Part shown: positions 1 through 20,640 of the stretch, one piece after another
Numbering within the stretch: the first letter of the stretch is position 1
Layout of the letters: each line of letters begins with the position of its first letter
Assembly (NCBI GenBank): GCA_963565915.1
Contig: OY751494.1
Location: 3,720,001-3,784,000, forward strand
Length of the DNA stretch: 64,000 nucleotides
Direction: 5' to 3'
Source of the DNA: Entoloma clypeatum
Taxonomy: Eukaryota; Basidiomycota; Agaricomycetes; Agaricales; Entolomataceae
Notes under the pieces: model-generated
Databases searched by the model: none
Told to the model about the DNA's origin: nothing
What the model saw: the letters and a program-made list of their open reading frames with translations, nothing else
Program-made: the position numbers and the translations under genes

Positions 1-155
1 ACTTATTTGATCCATAGACTCTAGCTACTGAAATACTATAAAAGTACAAGATGATAACAATACAAAGGCGTAGTTGCAAGTTGCCTAGTATGACAGAGAG
101 ATAAGTTAGATAATATCTTATCGTCGTTGGTCGTGAGTGAATCGTCCGATCATGA

Positions 156-2163
156 TCAACTCCCGTGCCTCTTTTCATGAGCAATGGGCAGAAGGGGTCG
201 AGACACACTTATCGTCTGCGCCGGTCCAGCAACGAAGCCGATGGTAGCCCTGCTCCCCATCGACTCGAAAGCCAGTCGTGAGCCAATTTTGAACATGTCT
301 GTCTTCCAAATCCGTTGGTATATATGGGAATCATTGAAGGAAAGGGTCGTTGGATCATTAGCTGATAATGTAACGAGGGTTTTGAGCCACACCCGCAGTC
401 GATGCGACGACCCTGGCGGCGTGGATGTGATTGGGACGGAGCTGTGAAGATGAACATAGATGATGATGCCAATTCAAGACGCATCCAAAAGGTCATGCTT
501 ACTAGATCAAGAATGTTACTGTCCGAGGGTCTCCGTCTATTCTCAGTGATAGGTCGTCAAAAAGATTGCCCCCTACTCCATTGGCTTCATAATCTAATGA
601 ATACTTGTACAGGTTGTTTTGTTCATAGGTCCACCTGCGATGTATAGATGATCAGCCGAGGACCATATGAATATCAAGCAAGTCATACCGACAAATGAAC
701 GTCACCAAAGCCTTCCCTACAAAGCCATGGTATATCTGCTCCTTGGAATCCAAACTCTTCAGACGCATAAACGAGGCATCGGCAACAGAGTTGAAGTCGA
801 GGTCTTTCCCAACCCAGAGCTCATCATCTGCAAATATCCGATGGTCGATTCCATTTACGCGTAGCCAAACTCGGAGAGAGTAAAGTGAGTTGACAGGAAC
901 GCTCGTTTTTCCGGGGAATGTGCTGATGGTGTCGGGTATGCTTGGCAGGTGTGATGAGCGTCAAGTCCAAGAAACTACTCACAACACTGCGAATTCCAGC
1001 TGGCGGGGATCGACTTGCAGGACTAAACCTTGCGGCTCACAGATATCCCGCTCGACACCATTGGTTTTGAAAGACAACCGGAAGGTATATTTTCCAGGCA
1101 TTGGTTTCCCAGATAACGGCTCCACGCTGCATGTGGGAATGAAACGAGTTATTTGGACGATTGACAAGAGCACTGACGATATGAAAAATTGCAAGGGGGT
1201 CGCCTTCACAACAAGATTGTATGTGTATAGATAACGTTCATTGGAGGGAGGCTGTCGTGGATGGTGTGATATGCTTCGAGCAATGAATGCTAGTGTTGAT
1301 ATGGCAAATCAAGCGAACATACTTCAGAGGAGCAATAGGCTCCTCAGAGGGCATCCAACGGACGTTTCTGCCTCGTGCACTGCGGGTGCTTGTGGTGTTA
1401 CTGCGGCTGGACGATTCGAATAGAGTGAGGAATGATTGGTTAGATAGCACTCAACTGACCTTGTACTGCCAACGGCGGCTTCGTAGTCGGGACATTCATC
1501 GAGGTAAGGATATCGTAGATGTTGGCCAACATAGGCCGTCATGGCATAAAAGGGTGATCGTGGAGGGGCGTAAGATGCGGTGCGAGTGGAATCAATTGTC
1601 AAGACTTTTCATGTTCTTTGGAGGAGTCATGTGCTTAGGAGCTGATCATCAGACCCCTGCGGTCTCGCATCAAAAGTCTGACACACGACTCTAATGTGCA
1701 GCCTGAGGATGTGATGAGTCCCAGATGCTAGGATGTTGAGGTGTAGAAACTTGGTGCGTGGGTCCAAGCCTTGATACAGGGAGCAGGATTCTGTTGAACG
1801 CACACTGCCAGAATGATACGCACAGGATATCAGATGTTTGGTCGACGCGTTTCGCCTCATGGTACTGGACCAATTGCGTTTGTCTGCGGGCTGACGGATC
1901 GCCGTTATTGAGACATATTCGCGTTCTTCCAGAGTTTGGACAAGAGAATAAATTGATGTGAATATGAACGTCTCTAAGAACAGTCTAATCTGATTCTTTG
2001 GGTTTTCCCTAGAAACTGATATCAGGCAACAGGTAAAAATTAGGAGACGGGCACTGCGTACTTTTATTAATGAGTAGCACCCCCAGACAGTTCCGACCAT
2101 GCCCGCAGCGAAAGCAACGCCGAATGTTCCTGTGGCAAGTTCAGTGAGTCGCCGGCGGCGCAT
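156..2163 (-). CDS. uncharacterised basidiomycete membrane protein with repeated beta-rich units
   Basis: I do not recognise a characterised family. The first ATG (2163) starts an Arg-rich stretch (MRRRRLTEL) followed by a hydrophobic segment of about 25 residues, suggesting a signal anchor with the remainder outside or in the lumen. Open segments then join across short GT-AG introns. One carries the motif RWMPSEEPIAPLKY, the next GKYTFRLSFKTNGVERDIC, then LRVWLRVNGIDHRIFADDEL, RWTYEQNNLYKYSLDYE and a last exon from about 441 down to 156. The last splice (donor gtaagc just inside the apparent stop at 502, acceptor ttcacag) restores LRVWLK, which echoes LRVWLR in the earlier exon, so the extracellular part seems built from duplicated units. 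It ends after GPAQTI and KRHGS. The exons between about 1960 and 1600 are poorly resolved. It is divergent from YAF9. Confidence 0.55.
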
Positions 2164-2492
2164 TGCAGAAGATACGGACACTGACCCACGTAGAGCTTGG
2201 ATCTTGGTAGACGGTACATAACATGACTGTGGCTGCTCTAAGAAGACCAGCAGGTTAGTGTTATTGGGTCTCCGGGGTGGGGGGTCATTTTCACCTGGAC
2301 GGCCTTTTGCCTCTCAAGGATGGTATTTGGCCCTGAAAAAGTCGGTATGAGGGTGAAGAAAAGAGGAGATGAAGCAGGATATTATTGTTTACTGTTGTAC
2401 AGAGGAGACAGAATGCTCATGGTGGTAGTTGAACGTCAAGAACGGGTAGTTGCGGAGTCACTTGGTTGGGAGAGGTCACGAGATCTGCAATC
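2164..2492. promoter_or_regulatory. shared spacer between divergent membrane-protein gene and YAF9
   Basis: These 329 bases separate two outward-facing start codons and must hold both promoters. I see no TATA-like element I would defend. A C/G-rich tract lies at about 2270-2290. Confidence 0.35.
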
Positions 2493-3413
2493 ATGGCCAG
2501 TGGCGACCGCGTCCGTGTCAGAGTACGTCGCCAACCGTCCTCTAGACTTTGCCCTCACTTACTCTCTCGTAGGGCGTCAGCATATTCAGGCCGATAATCT
2601 ATGGAAATACAGCCCAAGTTTTGACACAAAAAGAAAGGGAGACAGTCCCGCCTGAGCACACCCACAAATGGACCGTTGCTGTTCGTAGCGCCGCCTCCCC
2701 CCCTGATTCAGACCAGGTAGGCGGCGCGGATGATCTTAGTTACTTCATCAAACGAGTCACCTTCAAACTGCATGACACCTACCCCAATCCAACGCGAAGT
2801 GATTCCCTTCGTCGTCTCCCCAGCACGTCTGCTCTCTAATTCCCTTTCTGTAGACGTCGATAAGCCGCCGTTCGAGGTCTCAGAAACTGGGTAGGTTCTG
2901 GAACGCCTTCCCACTATAATTCTGCTCAATAAACTTTCTAGTTGGGGGGAATTCGACATCAGCATCCGCATCACCTTCTTCCCGGACTCAGGTGAAAAGG
3001 CAGTTTCGATGTACCACCACCTCAAGCTACATCCATGGAGTGCACGAACAGAAAAAGACATTCCGCCTCTCGATGTCGCGATGAAAGCTGGCCCAGTTCA
3101 TTCTTGGCAGTATGACGAGATTGTGTTCCACGACCCTTACCAGCACTTCCTATCGATCCTCACCAGTCATCCAGTTAGCCACTTACCCAAAACCAAGCGC
3201 AAACCTGTACCTTTCCATCTCGCTCACCCGGCGTCGCTGGAGGCCTCAATAGGTGGCACGCCTGAGTTCACATCCGTGATGGAGAAGGACGAGGCTGATC
3301 GTCTAGAAGAGGCCAGGCAAGCAATCATCGCAGAGCAAGAACGGTGGAAAAACATCTTGATGGAAAAAGAGAGAGAGTTGGAAAACTTGCAGAAACAATT
3401 GACTGGTCTTTGA
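2493..3413 (+). CDS. YAF9: YEATS-domain protein Yaf9
   Basis: Subunit shared by the SWR1 chromatin remodeller and the NuA4 acetyltransferase in other fungi, reading acylated histone H3 in the nucleus. Four exons (2493-2522, 2573-2798, 2854-2890, 2942-3413) give 254 residues, close to the family norm. The YEATS domain covers roughly residues 8-140. Visible motifs are GVSIFRPIIYGN, THKWTVAVR, YFIKRVTFKLHDTYPNPTR, PPFEVSETGWGEFDI and MYHHLKL. The last 45 residues form a charged coiled coil (EARQAIIAEQERWK onward), as expected for Yaf9 rather than Taf14. The start is the only ATG in frame with exon 2, and MASGDRVRVRG leads directly into the domain. It converges on the ATR gene 116 bp downstream. 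Confidence 0.9.
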
Positions 3414-3529
3414 AGTTGGACGGATGGCTTTTCATGCATTTGTATTTCTAGCAACTTATAAATTACGACTAATTACATGTGGCATAGGATAAATATGATC
3501 TTGATACAGTCATCTGCGCGTACCCTAAA

Positions 3530-11981
<8,452 letters not shown>

Positions 11982-12193
11982 GGAAACTCAGAGCTACCGA
12001 GAACTCGAAAGCAAGCATGGACGTGCAGGGATTCGGATACTTTGAGCCTAACGTATACGATCGACGGGTCACGTGAACGGTCGCGTCCGACGCGTCGAAG
12101 CGGCTGCATACTGTGTTACTGTATATAAGTTGTGCTTTAATTTGGTATCAAACTTTGAAAGAAAAAAGTCAGGTCCAAACTCCACGATGCATA

Positions 12194-15100
12194 TCATTTT
12201 CGACCGGCGCGTTTCTTGACCTTGACCTTTTCTCGCTCCATTGCTTTCTCTTCTGCTCTCTCGCCTTCTAGTGATCCGAAGACCCGCTTCATGCGCTCGT
12301 GATATGCACGGTCCTTGTCCATTTGCTTCTCCTGTTCCACTCCAGCCAAGAACCTCGCGTCTTTGCGAAGTTCCCGAATTGCACCCTTCGTCTCTTGCTT
12401 GTATTGGTTCCGCAACTTGGCCGCCTCGTTGCGCTCGTGATCGGGATCTTGGTGGCGAAGGTATGATGAGGTGGAAGTCTCGAATTTGGGAATATAGGTC
12501 GGAATGGGAATCGGTTTGTGAGCTTGTAGACGAAGAGGTTGACGGGCTTGTAGACCAAACTTGCAAAGTCGCTCAAGGCTATCTTTGAGTATTTTTATTC
12601 GCGCCTGTATAAAGTTGAATCAAGATTTTCAGCCACACATAAATATTAAGCCAACCTGATGGGGCTCAGCGAGATAGTTCGCGTCAATGCTCCTGATGAC
12701 CTCCAATATTGGCTCGTACAACTCAATGAAACCATCAAGGCTTTTATATATCTCAGCGTATCTCCCGAGTAGATCCACAGCAACTGCCAGAAGATCTGAT
12801 TTGGCCTGCTCTGTTGGGGGTCGATCAGGAGACAATAACATCCCCAAGTTAGCTTTTTGAGGGACAATCGAAGCCGAGGTTTTGCGGTTCAGGGATAACA
12901 AACGACAAGTCTCAGAACGAAAGTCAGGAGACGGAAAAGACCCTGGAAGAGATGTCGCCGTTTTGTATTTATGGGGTGCCAAATGCAAGACGGTGTTGAC
13001 CAAGAAGTTGACCGCCTCTGGGACAAGGCGTTTTGAAAGTGCTTCGAATGTTAGGAATAGTGTGCAGAGGAAAAGACCACTGGCAATGTCAGGTAAAGAT
13101 CTCACTCGACCTAGTCCAAGATAGGCGCCGATGAGGATGCGTGTCGGCGAAACAACGGCATGATTGAGATCACTCGTTGACCACGTCGAACCGATAACAC
13201 GCAATATCGTCAGCTCTGGGAGTCCGGGCCATGTCCTTGCCGCTGGATCCAATGGTCCGAGGGAAAGACCCCGTTTGAGGTTTTTATGCATCAGCGAGAG
13301 TTTCTTGACGATGTATTCCGCACATTGCACAGGGTATGCCTTGGTGAGAGCATTCAAGTGAGGAACGAGCGACGAAAGAAGGCTGAAACGTGGCTCTGGA
13401 GGGGAGATGATGTACAGAATATGGTCAATTAAGACAGTCGTGAGGGCCTACGAATGATGAATTCAATGTCGCCCAAACGATGTACCGTTAACAGACCTGT
13501 AGCTTGAATTTGTTCTCCGGTCCAAGACTCGTGTGATACAGCGTTCGAATCCGCTTGATGACCGTTGGAATATCCTTGTCGTCGATACCATCCACGATCG
13601 ACAAAAGCTCTTCATGTGTTGACGGGCATGGGAATGTAAAGGGTAGTTCCTGCGCTGCAGGTTTTTTACCCTCCATCTTTGAGGACACAGACTTCTGAGC
13701 TGCGAGGTCGTCGTACTCGCCAGCCTCAGCTTCTGAGTATTCGACGTCATCCAAATCACCACCATCGTTCCCACCAACCTCCACCCCCTGTCCCCTCATC
13801 TCGTCCTCTTCGCCTTCATCTTCTTCGCCTTCATTGTCTAAATCAGATTCGTGCTCTGCTTCTAGACCTAATCCCACTCCAAGTCCGTCCCACAGATCCT
13901 CTTCAGCAAAGTCGTCCTCAAGATCGTCACCGCCCCGTTTCCGCTTCTTGCGACCTTGGCCCTCATCCTCAGTATCACTTTCTTCCAAGCCCAACATCCT
14001 TTTCCGGCGCCGTTGTTCGGCTTTCTCTAAGGATTCCTTCTCCTCCAACGCTGCTTCCTCTTCTGTTTTTGTCCGGTCCTTCGGCTTAGCTCGCTTTTCA
14101 TAAGCGAGTTCCCGAACATGGTGGTCATAATCTCCAGATTCGGGAGGAAGCTTTGGGACTACAGATTGGAGCGTCGAGTTTAAGCGAGATCCAAGGGGAA
14201 CGGAATTGCTACCAGTCGAAGAGGGGTCTGGGGCATATATCAAATCCCGTAGCATGTCAAAATCCTGGTCAAGTTGATGTCTGACGTTCTCCCCCTGTTG
14301 TCGTTCCATTTGTCGTAACAGCTAAACAGACTAATGTCAGATGAGTAGAAGTTAGGAACAAGTCAACGAACTTTGTGCTCTTTGCTTTTGGCCATGACTT
14401 CGGCCATGACTTCTGCTTTGCTCTTTTTTCTCTCGGGCTGCACACCATCAATAAATCCAGCGAGAAACTCAGTTGGCAGTGATACCTCACCTGTGTGTCT
14501 TCGTCTTCGTCACCGTCGTCATCGTTGAAGCCACCGAAATGTGTACGCTTTACTACTTCGCCACCGATTTTCCCTAGGTAACATTAATAAAGGAGAGAGA
14601 AGCCAATTATCGCACGTGCCTCCGTCCTCCTCCTCCTCCTCCTCCCCGTCTTCTAGTCCGAGACCGACATTGTCAAAGTCGTCTAGTTTAGAGAGACTTT
14701 GCCCGAAATGCGTCAGTTCATCTTCATCCTCCAAATTGAATGCGGTCCCTTTCGACGCCCGTTTTTGCTCCCGCGTGAACCTCTCGAGCATTCGTTCCTC
14801 CAAACTTAGAGTAGGATCATTCTCACCAAACCTCCGATCAACAATTCCGCCAGCACGATCCTTTTCTTGGAACTCCTTGAGCAGTGTTTTTTTCCGCTGT
14901 AACGCTGCTGAATTAGCTGCCATAGAGTCGGACGTTCAGAGGGAATTGGACAAACCTGCTCAATCCCTGCCTGTCTGCTTTGAGCGGGCTTTCCGCTGAC
15001 ACCCTTAATCTTCCGTCCTCCAACCTGGTGTTTTAGCCTGGTGAATTTGACGTCGAAAGGATTCAATCTCTTGTCGATCTCGTTGAGTTTGGCCACTTTC

Positions 15101-15222
15101 GCGTCTTTATCTTTTTCCACGGCTCCCGTCCGCTTTCGCTTCTTTCCCTGGGGAGGCTTCCCAGTTATTCCTGCTTGAGAGAGAGCTGATTTCAGCTGAG
15201 ATAGCTGAGAACCTTTGGCCAT
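12194..15222 (-). CDS. NOP14: nucleolar protein Nop14 (SSU processome)
   Basis: Component of the small-subunit processome needed for 18S rRNA maturation and 40S export, acting in the nucleolus with Emg1 and Noc4. The N-terminus MAKGSQLSQLKSALSQAGIT, then a Lys-rich patch and RLNPFDVKFTRLKHQVGGRK, is typical of the family. Next come SLEERMLERFTREQKR, a long acidic stretch (EEEEEDGG and a second one encoded near 13800-13860) and the conserved C-terminal helical region (ARTWPGLPELTILRVIGSTW, FLVNTVLHLAPHK). It ends with the NQYKQETKGAIRELRKDARF block and a basic tail KVKKRAGRK. It has several introns. It lies 212 bp upstream of ATR on the same strand. A CTC/CCT simple repeat near 14618-14650 encodes the glutamate run. 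Confidence 0.92.
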
Positions 15223-15409
15223 CGTTCCTGGATTTGTTGCAGAGCCACTGCAGAGCCAAGATCAGGGTTGTCAAAAAAATTGGGCGATTCACGTGATCAC
15301 AACCTGAAGCCGTCATCGATCATCATTGGTTCACACAAGTCTTAGTAGACGAGTAAAAATGTAGGTCAGAGGCCCATAATTATAATTTTTCCTGTGCAAA
15401 AACATGCTC

Positions 15410-16455
15410 CTATCGGTCGTATTCCATGTCGCGCATAGAACGCGACTCGTGTTCATGGGACAATCCGTGTCGTGCATCGTCTAGGTACATGCTCGAACGT
15501 CGGTTTCGAGCGTTACGATCATCAGGAGAATCTCTCCGAGTCGAATATCTGTCATCGGCTGGTGGAGTGCGCGAGCGCGACCTCTGTTTGCTGCGGGTAT
15601 CATCACGGCGTCCCAGAGAGCTCAACAAATTTTCAACACCTTTCACCCCATCCGATTTGACCTTTCGTGCCTTCTTTTCCTTTTTCCTCGCTTTTCTGGC
15701 CCGACGTTCTTCTGGTGTCTCATCTTTATGTCTACTTTTTGACTTGGACTTTTTGCTTCTCTTGAGGGCCTTTTCCTCTCGCCTCTTTTGCATGAGATAT
15801 TCTGCCATGGGATCTTCGGGGTCGATAGGCGGGGAAGACGAGACAGATGAGTCAGAGGCGGCACCATCACCATCTGAGAAAGTGATTATCGTGTCGCGCT
15901 GGATGGGATTGGAACATTTTTGGCTGACCTATAATCATCTCAGGTTTCGCGTTGAGAGCTTGATCCTCAGGGTCAACCCATTCGCCATCTTCGTTCTTGA
16001 TCTTGGGTTGCTTGTAGTTCTTGACATGGTCAACGCGAAGGGTTTTCTCTAGAACCTTTGCGCCATTGAGGTTGTCAACGGCGAGTATTGTAGACCGTTG
16101 GTCCTCGTACATGAGAAACCCGAAACCCCTAGTTTTTCCCGTTTCTTTATCTCGAGGCAAGTTCACGTCCATCACTTCGCCGTATCTGTTGTGATTTTAG
16201 AGAGTGCACAAGTCTGCAGATGCCTTTGGAGCTCACTGAGAAAATATGGCGATGACGTCTCCTTCGGTAAGGTCATAATGCAGACCACCGATGAAGACAT
16301 AAGCGGAATCTTTGTACTCGTCGTGCCATGAGGCCCCGCTCACGCCCAAGTCGAGCTCGAGCTGGTTGATTCGGTTGATCTCTTTGACAACGCTGTACAC
16401 GAAAGAAGTGAGTAGGGCAATAACGCGGTTTGACAATGTCAACGACGCACTTCAT
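15410..16455 (-). CDS. IST3: RNA-binding protein Ist3/Snu17 (RES complex, spliceosome)
   Basis: RRM protein of the pre-mRNA retention and splicing (RES) complex with Bud13 and Pml1, bound to U2 snRNP; RBMX2 in animals. The ATG at 16455 is followed after one further coding base pair (ATG AA) by an intron, then [20 protein letters not shown]. The RRM shows RNP2 (AYVFIGGL) and RNP1 ([10 protein letters not shown]), with the family signature [20 protein letters not shown] and RVDHVKNYK. The C-terminus from about 15800 is Lys/Arg/Ser/Asp-rich and disordered ([10 protein letters not shown]), longer than in yeast but usual for filamentous fungi. It is head-to-head with eIF3d; the two start codons are only 78 bp apart. 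Confidence 0.92.
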
Positions 16456-16533
16456 CTTGGTGTGAGCGGACCCCACGCTTTTCCCACGACCTGAGCAACT
16501 TGTACCCAAAATTTTCTGATCTTCATCAGCGCG
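16456..16533. promoter_or_regulatory. 78-bp bidirectional promoter between IST3 and eIF3d
   Basis: The whole space between two outward-facing ATGs is 78 bp, so core promoters and 5' leaders must overlap. No individual motif is claimed. Confidence 0.5.
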
Positions 16534-18606
16534 ATGGCTTCATTCTCCCTTCCTCCTATCGATGACAACCCCGACGGTGGCTGGGGACCGTCTACATCAC
16601 ATCCACCTGATCAGTTCAAATTCAAGGATATACCATATGCCCCATACTCCAAATCGGACAAACTGGGACGTTTCGCAGACTGGAATGATCTTTCAACCGA
16701 CAATCGTCAATCTGCTCTCCCGACTGCGCTGAATCAACGTGGAGGAGGCCAGGGAGGTCGCAGGAGAGAAGGAACACAAGCATTCGGAAGCGGGACAGCC
16801 AGTGCCTTTGCCTATTTCCACGTTGAAGACGAGTCATCGTTCTCGCTCGTTGACAATAAAGCTCCTGCTCCTCGCCGAGGAAGCGGGTTCAGCAGAGGTC
16901 GTGGAGCTGCAAGGGGGGGCAACTACGCTGCAACAAGGGGCTTAGGAAGAGGACGTGGTGGTCCGGTTGGCCGAGGGAACCAGAACCAACGTAACCCACG
17001 AAGGGGTTGGAGAGACTGGGACAAGGTTCGTTTTTCGATTATCCATCTTGACATAATCCTGAAATATCGGATACAGAACAGTCGTACGCGCGAGTCTTCC
17101 GTCGTCATTTCACCGCAATGGTCCATACTAGAGGAAATCGAGTTCCATCGGCTTGCTAAATTACGACTCGAGGTGGACGAGCCTGAGGAGCTGTGAGTCC
17201 TGAACTGATCATGGATCTGTATTCACTCAAACTTTTACAGAGATTCGTATGGCCGGCTATTCCCTTATGAAAAATCGTACGATCGCGTTACTACCAAGAC
17301 CGAACGTCCCCTTCAGCTGGTGGATCGCATTAAATACAATCCGACGACCTCTGATGATCCTGTCATCCAGGGGGTAAAGACACTACTATTATTTCTATTG
17401 TCTTTCTTATTAACCCGAAAATCGGCAGCTCGCAACGAAAAATGTGGCCAAAGTGTATACCACGGATGTCATATTGAGCGTCCTCATGTGCGCTCCTAGA
17501 TCTGTTTATCCGTGGGATATCGTCATTGTCCGGGAAGGGAACAACCTTTTCTTTGACAAGCGTGATGGCGGCCCTTTTGACACTGTCACTGTCAACGAAA
17601 ATGCGACGGATCCGCCTCAGGATCCCACTCCCCCGAATCCCAACAACCCCAATGAAAAATCCGCAACATCGGACGTCCCTTCGATCAACTCTGCAACCTC
17701 GCTTTCCTTGGAGGCAACCTATATCAACCAAAACTTTGGCTTCCAATCTGTGATAGAGGGTGGCTCGCCTCCTGCAGTTGATTTTACCTATCCCAACCCT
17801 TTCTACGGTCCTGAAGAGACAGAGCCATTGGCATCCTGTGGTTACCGCTACAGGCTTTTCGATCTTGGCATAACTGAAGACGAGGACATTAAGATTTGTG
17901 TCCGCACAGAAGTGGATGCATATTCCCCTGGTCAAGGCAACCCGCGTGAGGGACAAGGGTTGGTGACGATTCGAGCACTCAATGAATTCGATCCAAGAGC
18001 CCAAGGTGCTGGTGGAGCCCCCGATTGGCGGTCAAAGTTGGATTCGCAACGGGGTGCTGTTGTTGCTACGGAGATGAAGAATAATAGCTGCAAACTTGCA
18101 AAATGGACCGTTCAAAGTGTTTTGGCTGGAGCAGATTTAATGAAAATTGGGTGCGTAATCATACCAAACGTTCCTGCATCCCTTTCCCCCCTGGTTACAT
18201 GTTCCTTCCTTGCATACTCGTCCTTGAATGGTTTCACTCGTGTTATTGACATAACTGTCCTAGGTATATCTCTCGTGCTAATCCTCGCGATAACACACGT
18301 CATGTCATCCTAAGCACGGCATCCATGCGTCCTACAGATTTTGCGGGACAGTTGAATGTGTCGTTGGCGAACGGTTGGGGTATCGTTCGAACCGTTACTG
18401 ATCTGTGCATGAAGATGCCTGACGGTAAATATGTTTTGGTGAAAGATCCCAACAGGGTATGTCACATTTAATTTTATAAGATCTATTCATAGTCTGACAT
18501 GAATCGATCAATGCAGCCTGTGATCCGTCTTTACGCCGTTCCTCCAGGGGCCTTCACAGCAGATGATGACGACGCCGAGGCTGTTGAAGCGGAGGAGGAA
18601 GAGTAG
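16534..18606 (+). CDS. EIF3D: eukaryotic translation initiation factor 3 subunit D
   Basis: Cap-binding subunit of eIF3 that acts in cytoplasmic translation initiation (Moe1 in fission yeast). The N-terminus contains [17 protein letters not shown] and [22 protein letters not shown], both family hallmarks. An RGG-like stretch follows ([27 protein letters not shown]), then [31 protein letters not shown], the core with YRYRLFDLG and [25 protein letters not shown] sequence split by an intron, and an acidic end (VEAEEEEE). Introns lie near 17027, 17196, 17374, 18150 and 18457. Kozak context is gcgATGG. It converges on the Dsc2-like gene with 48 bp between stop codons. Confidence 0.93.
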
Positions 18607-18654
18607 CCGCGGCAGCACTTTGATGTCGATACTACATAGAAGAAAATCCACACC

Positions 18655-20191
18655 TCACCCTTGAGAGCTAAGTAATGTCTCCACTGCGCCCTCGATGTTA
18701 GGACTGTGCAAGGCCCNNNNNNNNNNNNNNNNNNNNNNNNNNNNNNNNNNNNNNNNNNNNNNNNNNNNNNNNNNNNNNNNNNNNNNNNNNNNNNNNNNNN
18801 NNNNNNNNNNNNNNNNNNNNNNNNNNNNNNNNNNNNNNNNNNNNNNNNNNNNNNNNNNNNNNNNNNNNNNNNNNNNNNNNNNNNNNNNNNNNNNNNNNNN
18901 NNNNNNNNNNNNNNNNCCCAACCACGTCAATCAGCTGGAACAGTGTAATTCATGCGCTACTCACCTGCGTTGCAAGGCTGCAATAATCACCTCTCGTCCG
19001 ACATTGGGGAAGATGGTTGTTAATTCCCGAATCTCTTGCTCAGAAGGGACGTGAATTCCAGGACTATTTCTCTCTGCCCTCCCCGTCAATTCGTTCACCC
19101 ATTCTCTGACGACCGAGCTGGTCCCTGCCCCTGCGGCATTGCTTTCGGAGGTGCGAGGTGCTGCGCTAGCTGGTGGGGTTCGCGCAGTCGTAATGACTTC
19201 TTCATTCTGTGTTGGAACCTGTCGAGCAGAAGAAATCCTTGCTTCATCGGGGAGTGCGCGGTTGGAGCGACGTGGTGGACGAAAGGACCCGAGCAACGGC
19301 AACAGGAAACGTGAACAAATTTTGACGGTTGCGGGCGATACGCGATACGCCTTCAGATTGGCTAGGTCGGATCGATAGATTTGTCCAGCGAAGATACCAA
19401 TGATGGCCACAGCTATTGAACTAGGGGGGCGGCTGATTGCCGTCTCCAGCGGGTATTTAAGATAAGATATTGAGTCACGAGTGAAGCAATCTGACCTGCA
19501 GTGCTAAAACGTAAATCAGGCTTTTATTTGTGAGTGGCATGCCGAATATTCGATAACTGTATGCTGGAGGAACGATCCGCGAGTACTGATAAAGCAAACT
19601 GAACAGAAAGGCAGCCGGACCCATGGCAATATGGTTCAGGCCGATGCGGTGGAAAACCATCAGGGATAAAAACTCCATAATCGTGGCCAGTAGCGCCGAC
19701 ACGATAGCAAACGACTGAGTAGAGGTGTAAACATGTGCCGGTCATGATGCAAAGCACTCACAGAGAATTTGAGGCTGCCAAACTGCCGTTCAATCTGTAC
19801 ACCAACATTGTAAAGAATAAGCTCGGCTATGAACAAATCACTTGAATTCGAAAACGCGAGGTGGTGGACTGCGAGTCTCCAGTACTGAGAATGTCTAATT
19901 CAGGCTTGGTCACAACTCTTCTTAGGTGAGCTCGAGTGACGCTACCTGATGATGCCTGGATAGGTGCGGGACCAACTATTGGTGAAGTGAGTGCTACAGA
20001 GGTGTGCAGGGGTTGAACGGGAGCTCGTACCTGGAGGTGCAAGTAATGTTTTACATCGAAGAGTCCGGCGAGGATGGATGTAAGGCCGTAGCCGACCATA
20101 AGGCCTGAGAAAGATGCGCTTGGACAATGGCTAAGAAGTAGGAATCGGGTGACAACTTACCTTTTGTAACTGATGCATTTTCGAAAGACAT
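18655..20191 (-). CDS. dsc2: rhomboid-like protein with C-terminal UBA/CUE domain (Dsc2/UBAC2-like)
   Basis: Multi-pass ER or Golgi membrane protein resembling Dsc2, the rhomboid pseudoprotease of the Dsc ubiquitin-ligase complex that activates SREBP in fission yeast. The N-terminus MSFENASVTK joins across an intron to GLMVGYGLTSILAGLFDVKH, then HLAFSNSSDLFIAELILYNV and QFGSLKFS, with hydrophobic segments spaced as in rhomboids. I see no catalytic GxSG, which fits a pseudoprotease. A Ser/Thr/Pro-rich linker leads to a UBA/CUE-like end: SEQEIRELTTIFPNVGREVI, then ALQR joined to SPNIEGAVETLLSSQG. The final intron (18964 to 18704) contains the 200-N gap, so no coding sequence appears lost. The main alternative is a plain UBAC2 homologue without Dsc function. 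Confidence 0.75.
18717..18916. other. assembly gap of exactly 200 N
   Basis: The round length indicates a scaffold placeholder, so the true distance is unknown. The flanking donor (CAACGCAG/gtgag on the minus strand at 18964) and acceptor (ttgcacag ending at 18704) place it inside an intron of the Dsc2-like gene. Confidence 0.97.
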
Positions 20192-20640
20192 GGTGGAGGA
20201 GAGGGGACGATCGTGGGAACTTGAAACGCCCGCCAACATCTCGCCCGGCTGCTACACCTTGCCGGGCCATTACTCGGAAAGCCCCCGGCCAATCTCCCAA
20301 ACCGCTTCACAACGCACTGTCCACTCGCGTCAAGCATCATCTGTGCAGTGTTCCAGCCGTTTCCCGTGAACCGGGCATTCACAGGCAAAAGGACGACATC
20401 CCGGTGTACCCCGTGACACAGCCCGTCGTGCCTGACGAGATTCAGATCGTATGGGTATGTTTTGTGTACAAGTATGCCAAATTGTCTTGCTTATCGTCCC
20501 TTCCTGGCGCAGCATTATTACGAAGCTAATGACAGGACCGCGGTACTACGGGGCGAACGCGAGTGGAAGTGAGTCCCTCAATATTTCAATGCAATGAGAG
20601 GGTGTCGATAATTGATTTGCAAAATGGCCCAAGATAACTG
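20173..20640 (+). CDS. possible small hypothetical protein
   Basis: An open frame with an Arg-rich N-terminus reads into KDDIPVYPVTQPVVPDEIQI. A plausible intron (donor gtatgt after IVW near 20453, acceptor gacag near 20536) lets it continue for about 35 residues to a stop near 20640. The PVYPVTQPVVPDEIQIVW block looks protein-like. However, the only ATG overlaps the divergent start of the Dsc2-like gene by 18 bp, and I recognise no family. It may be part of a shared promoter instead. Confidence 0.25.
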
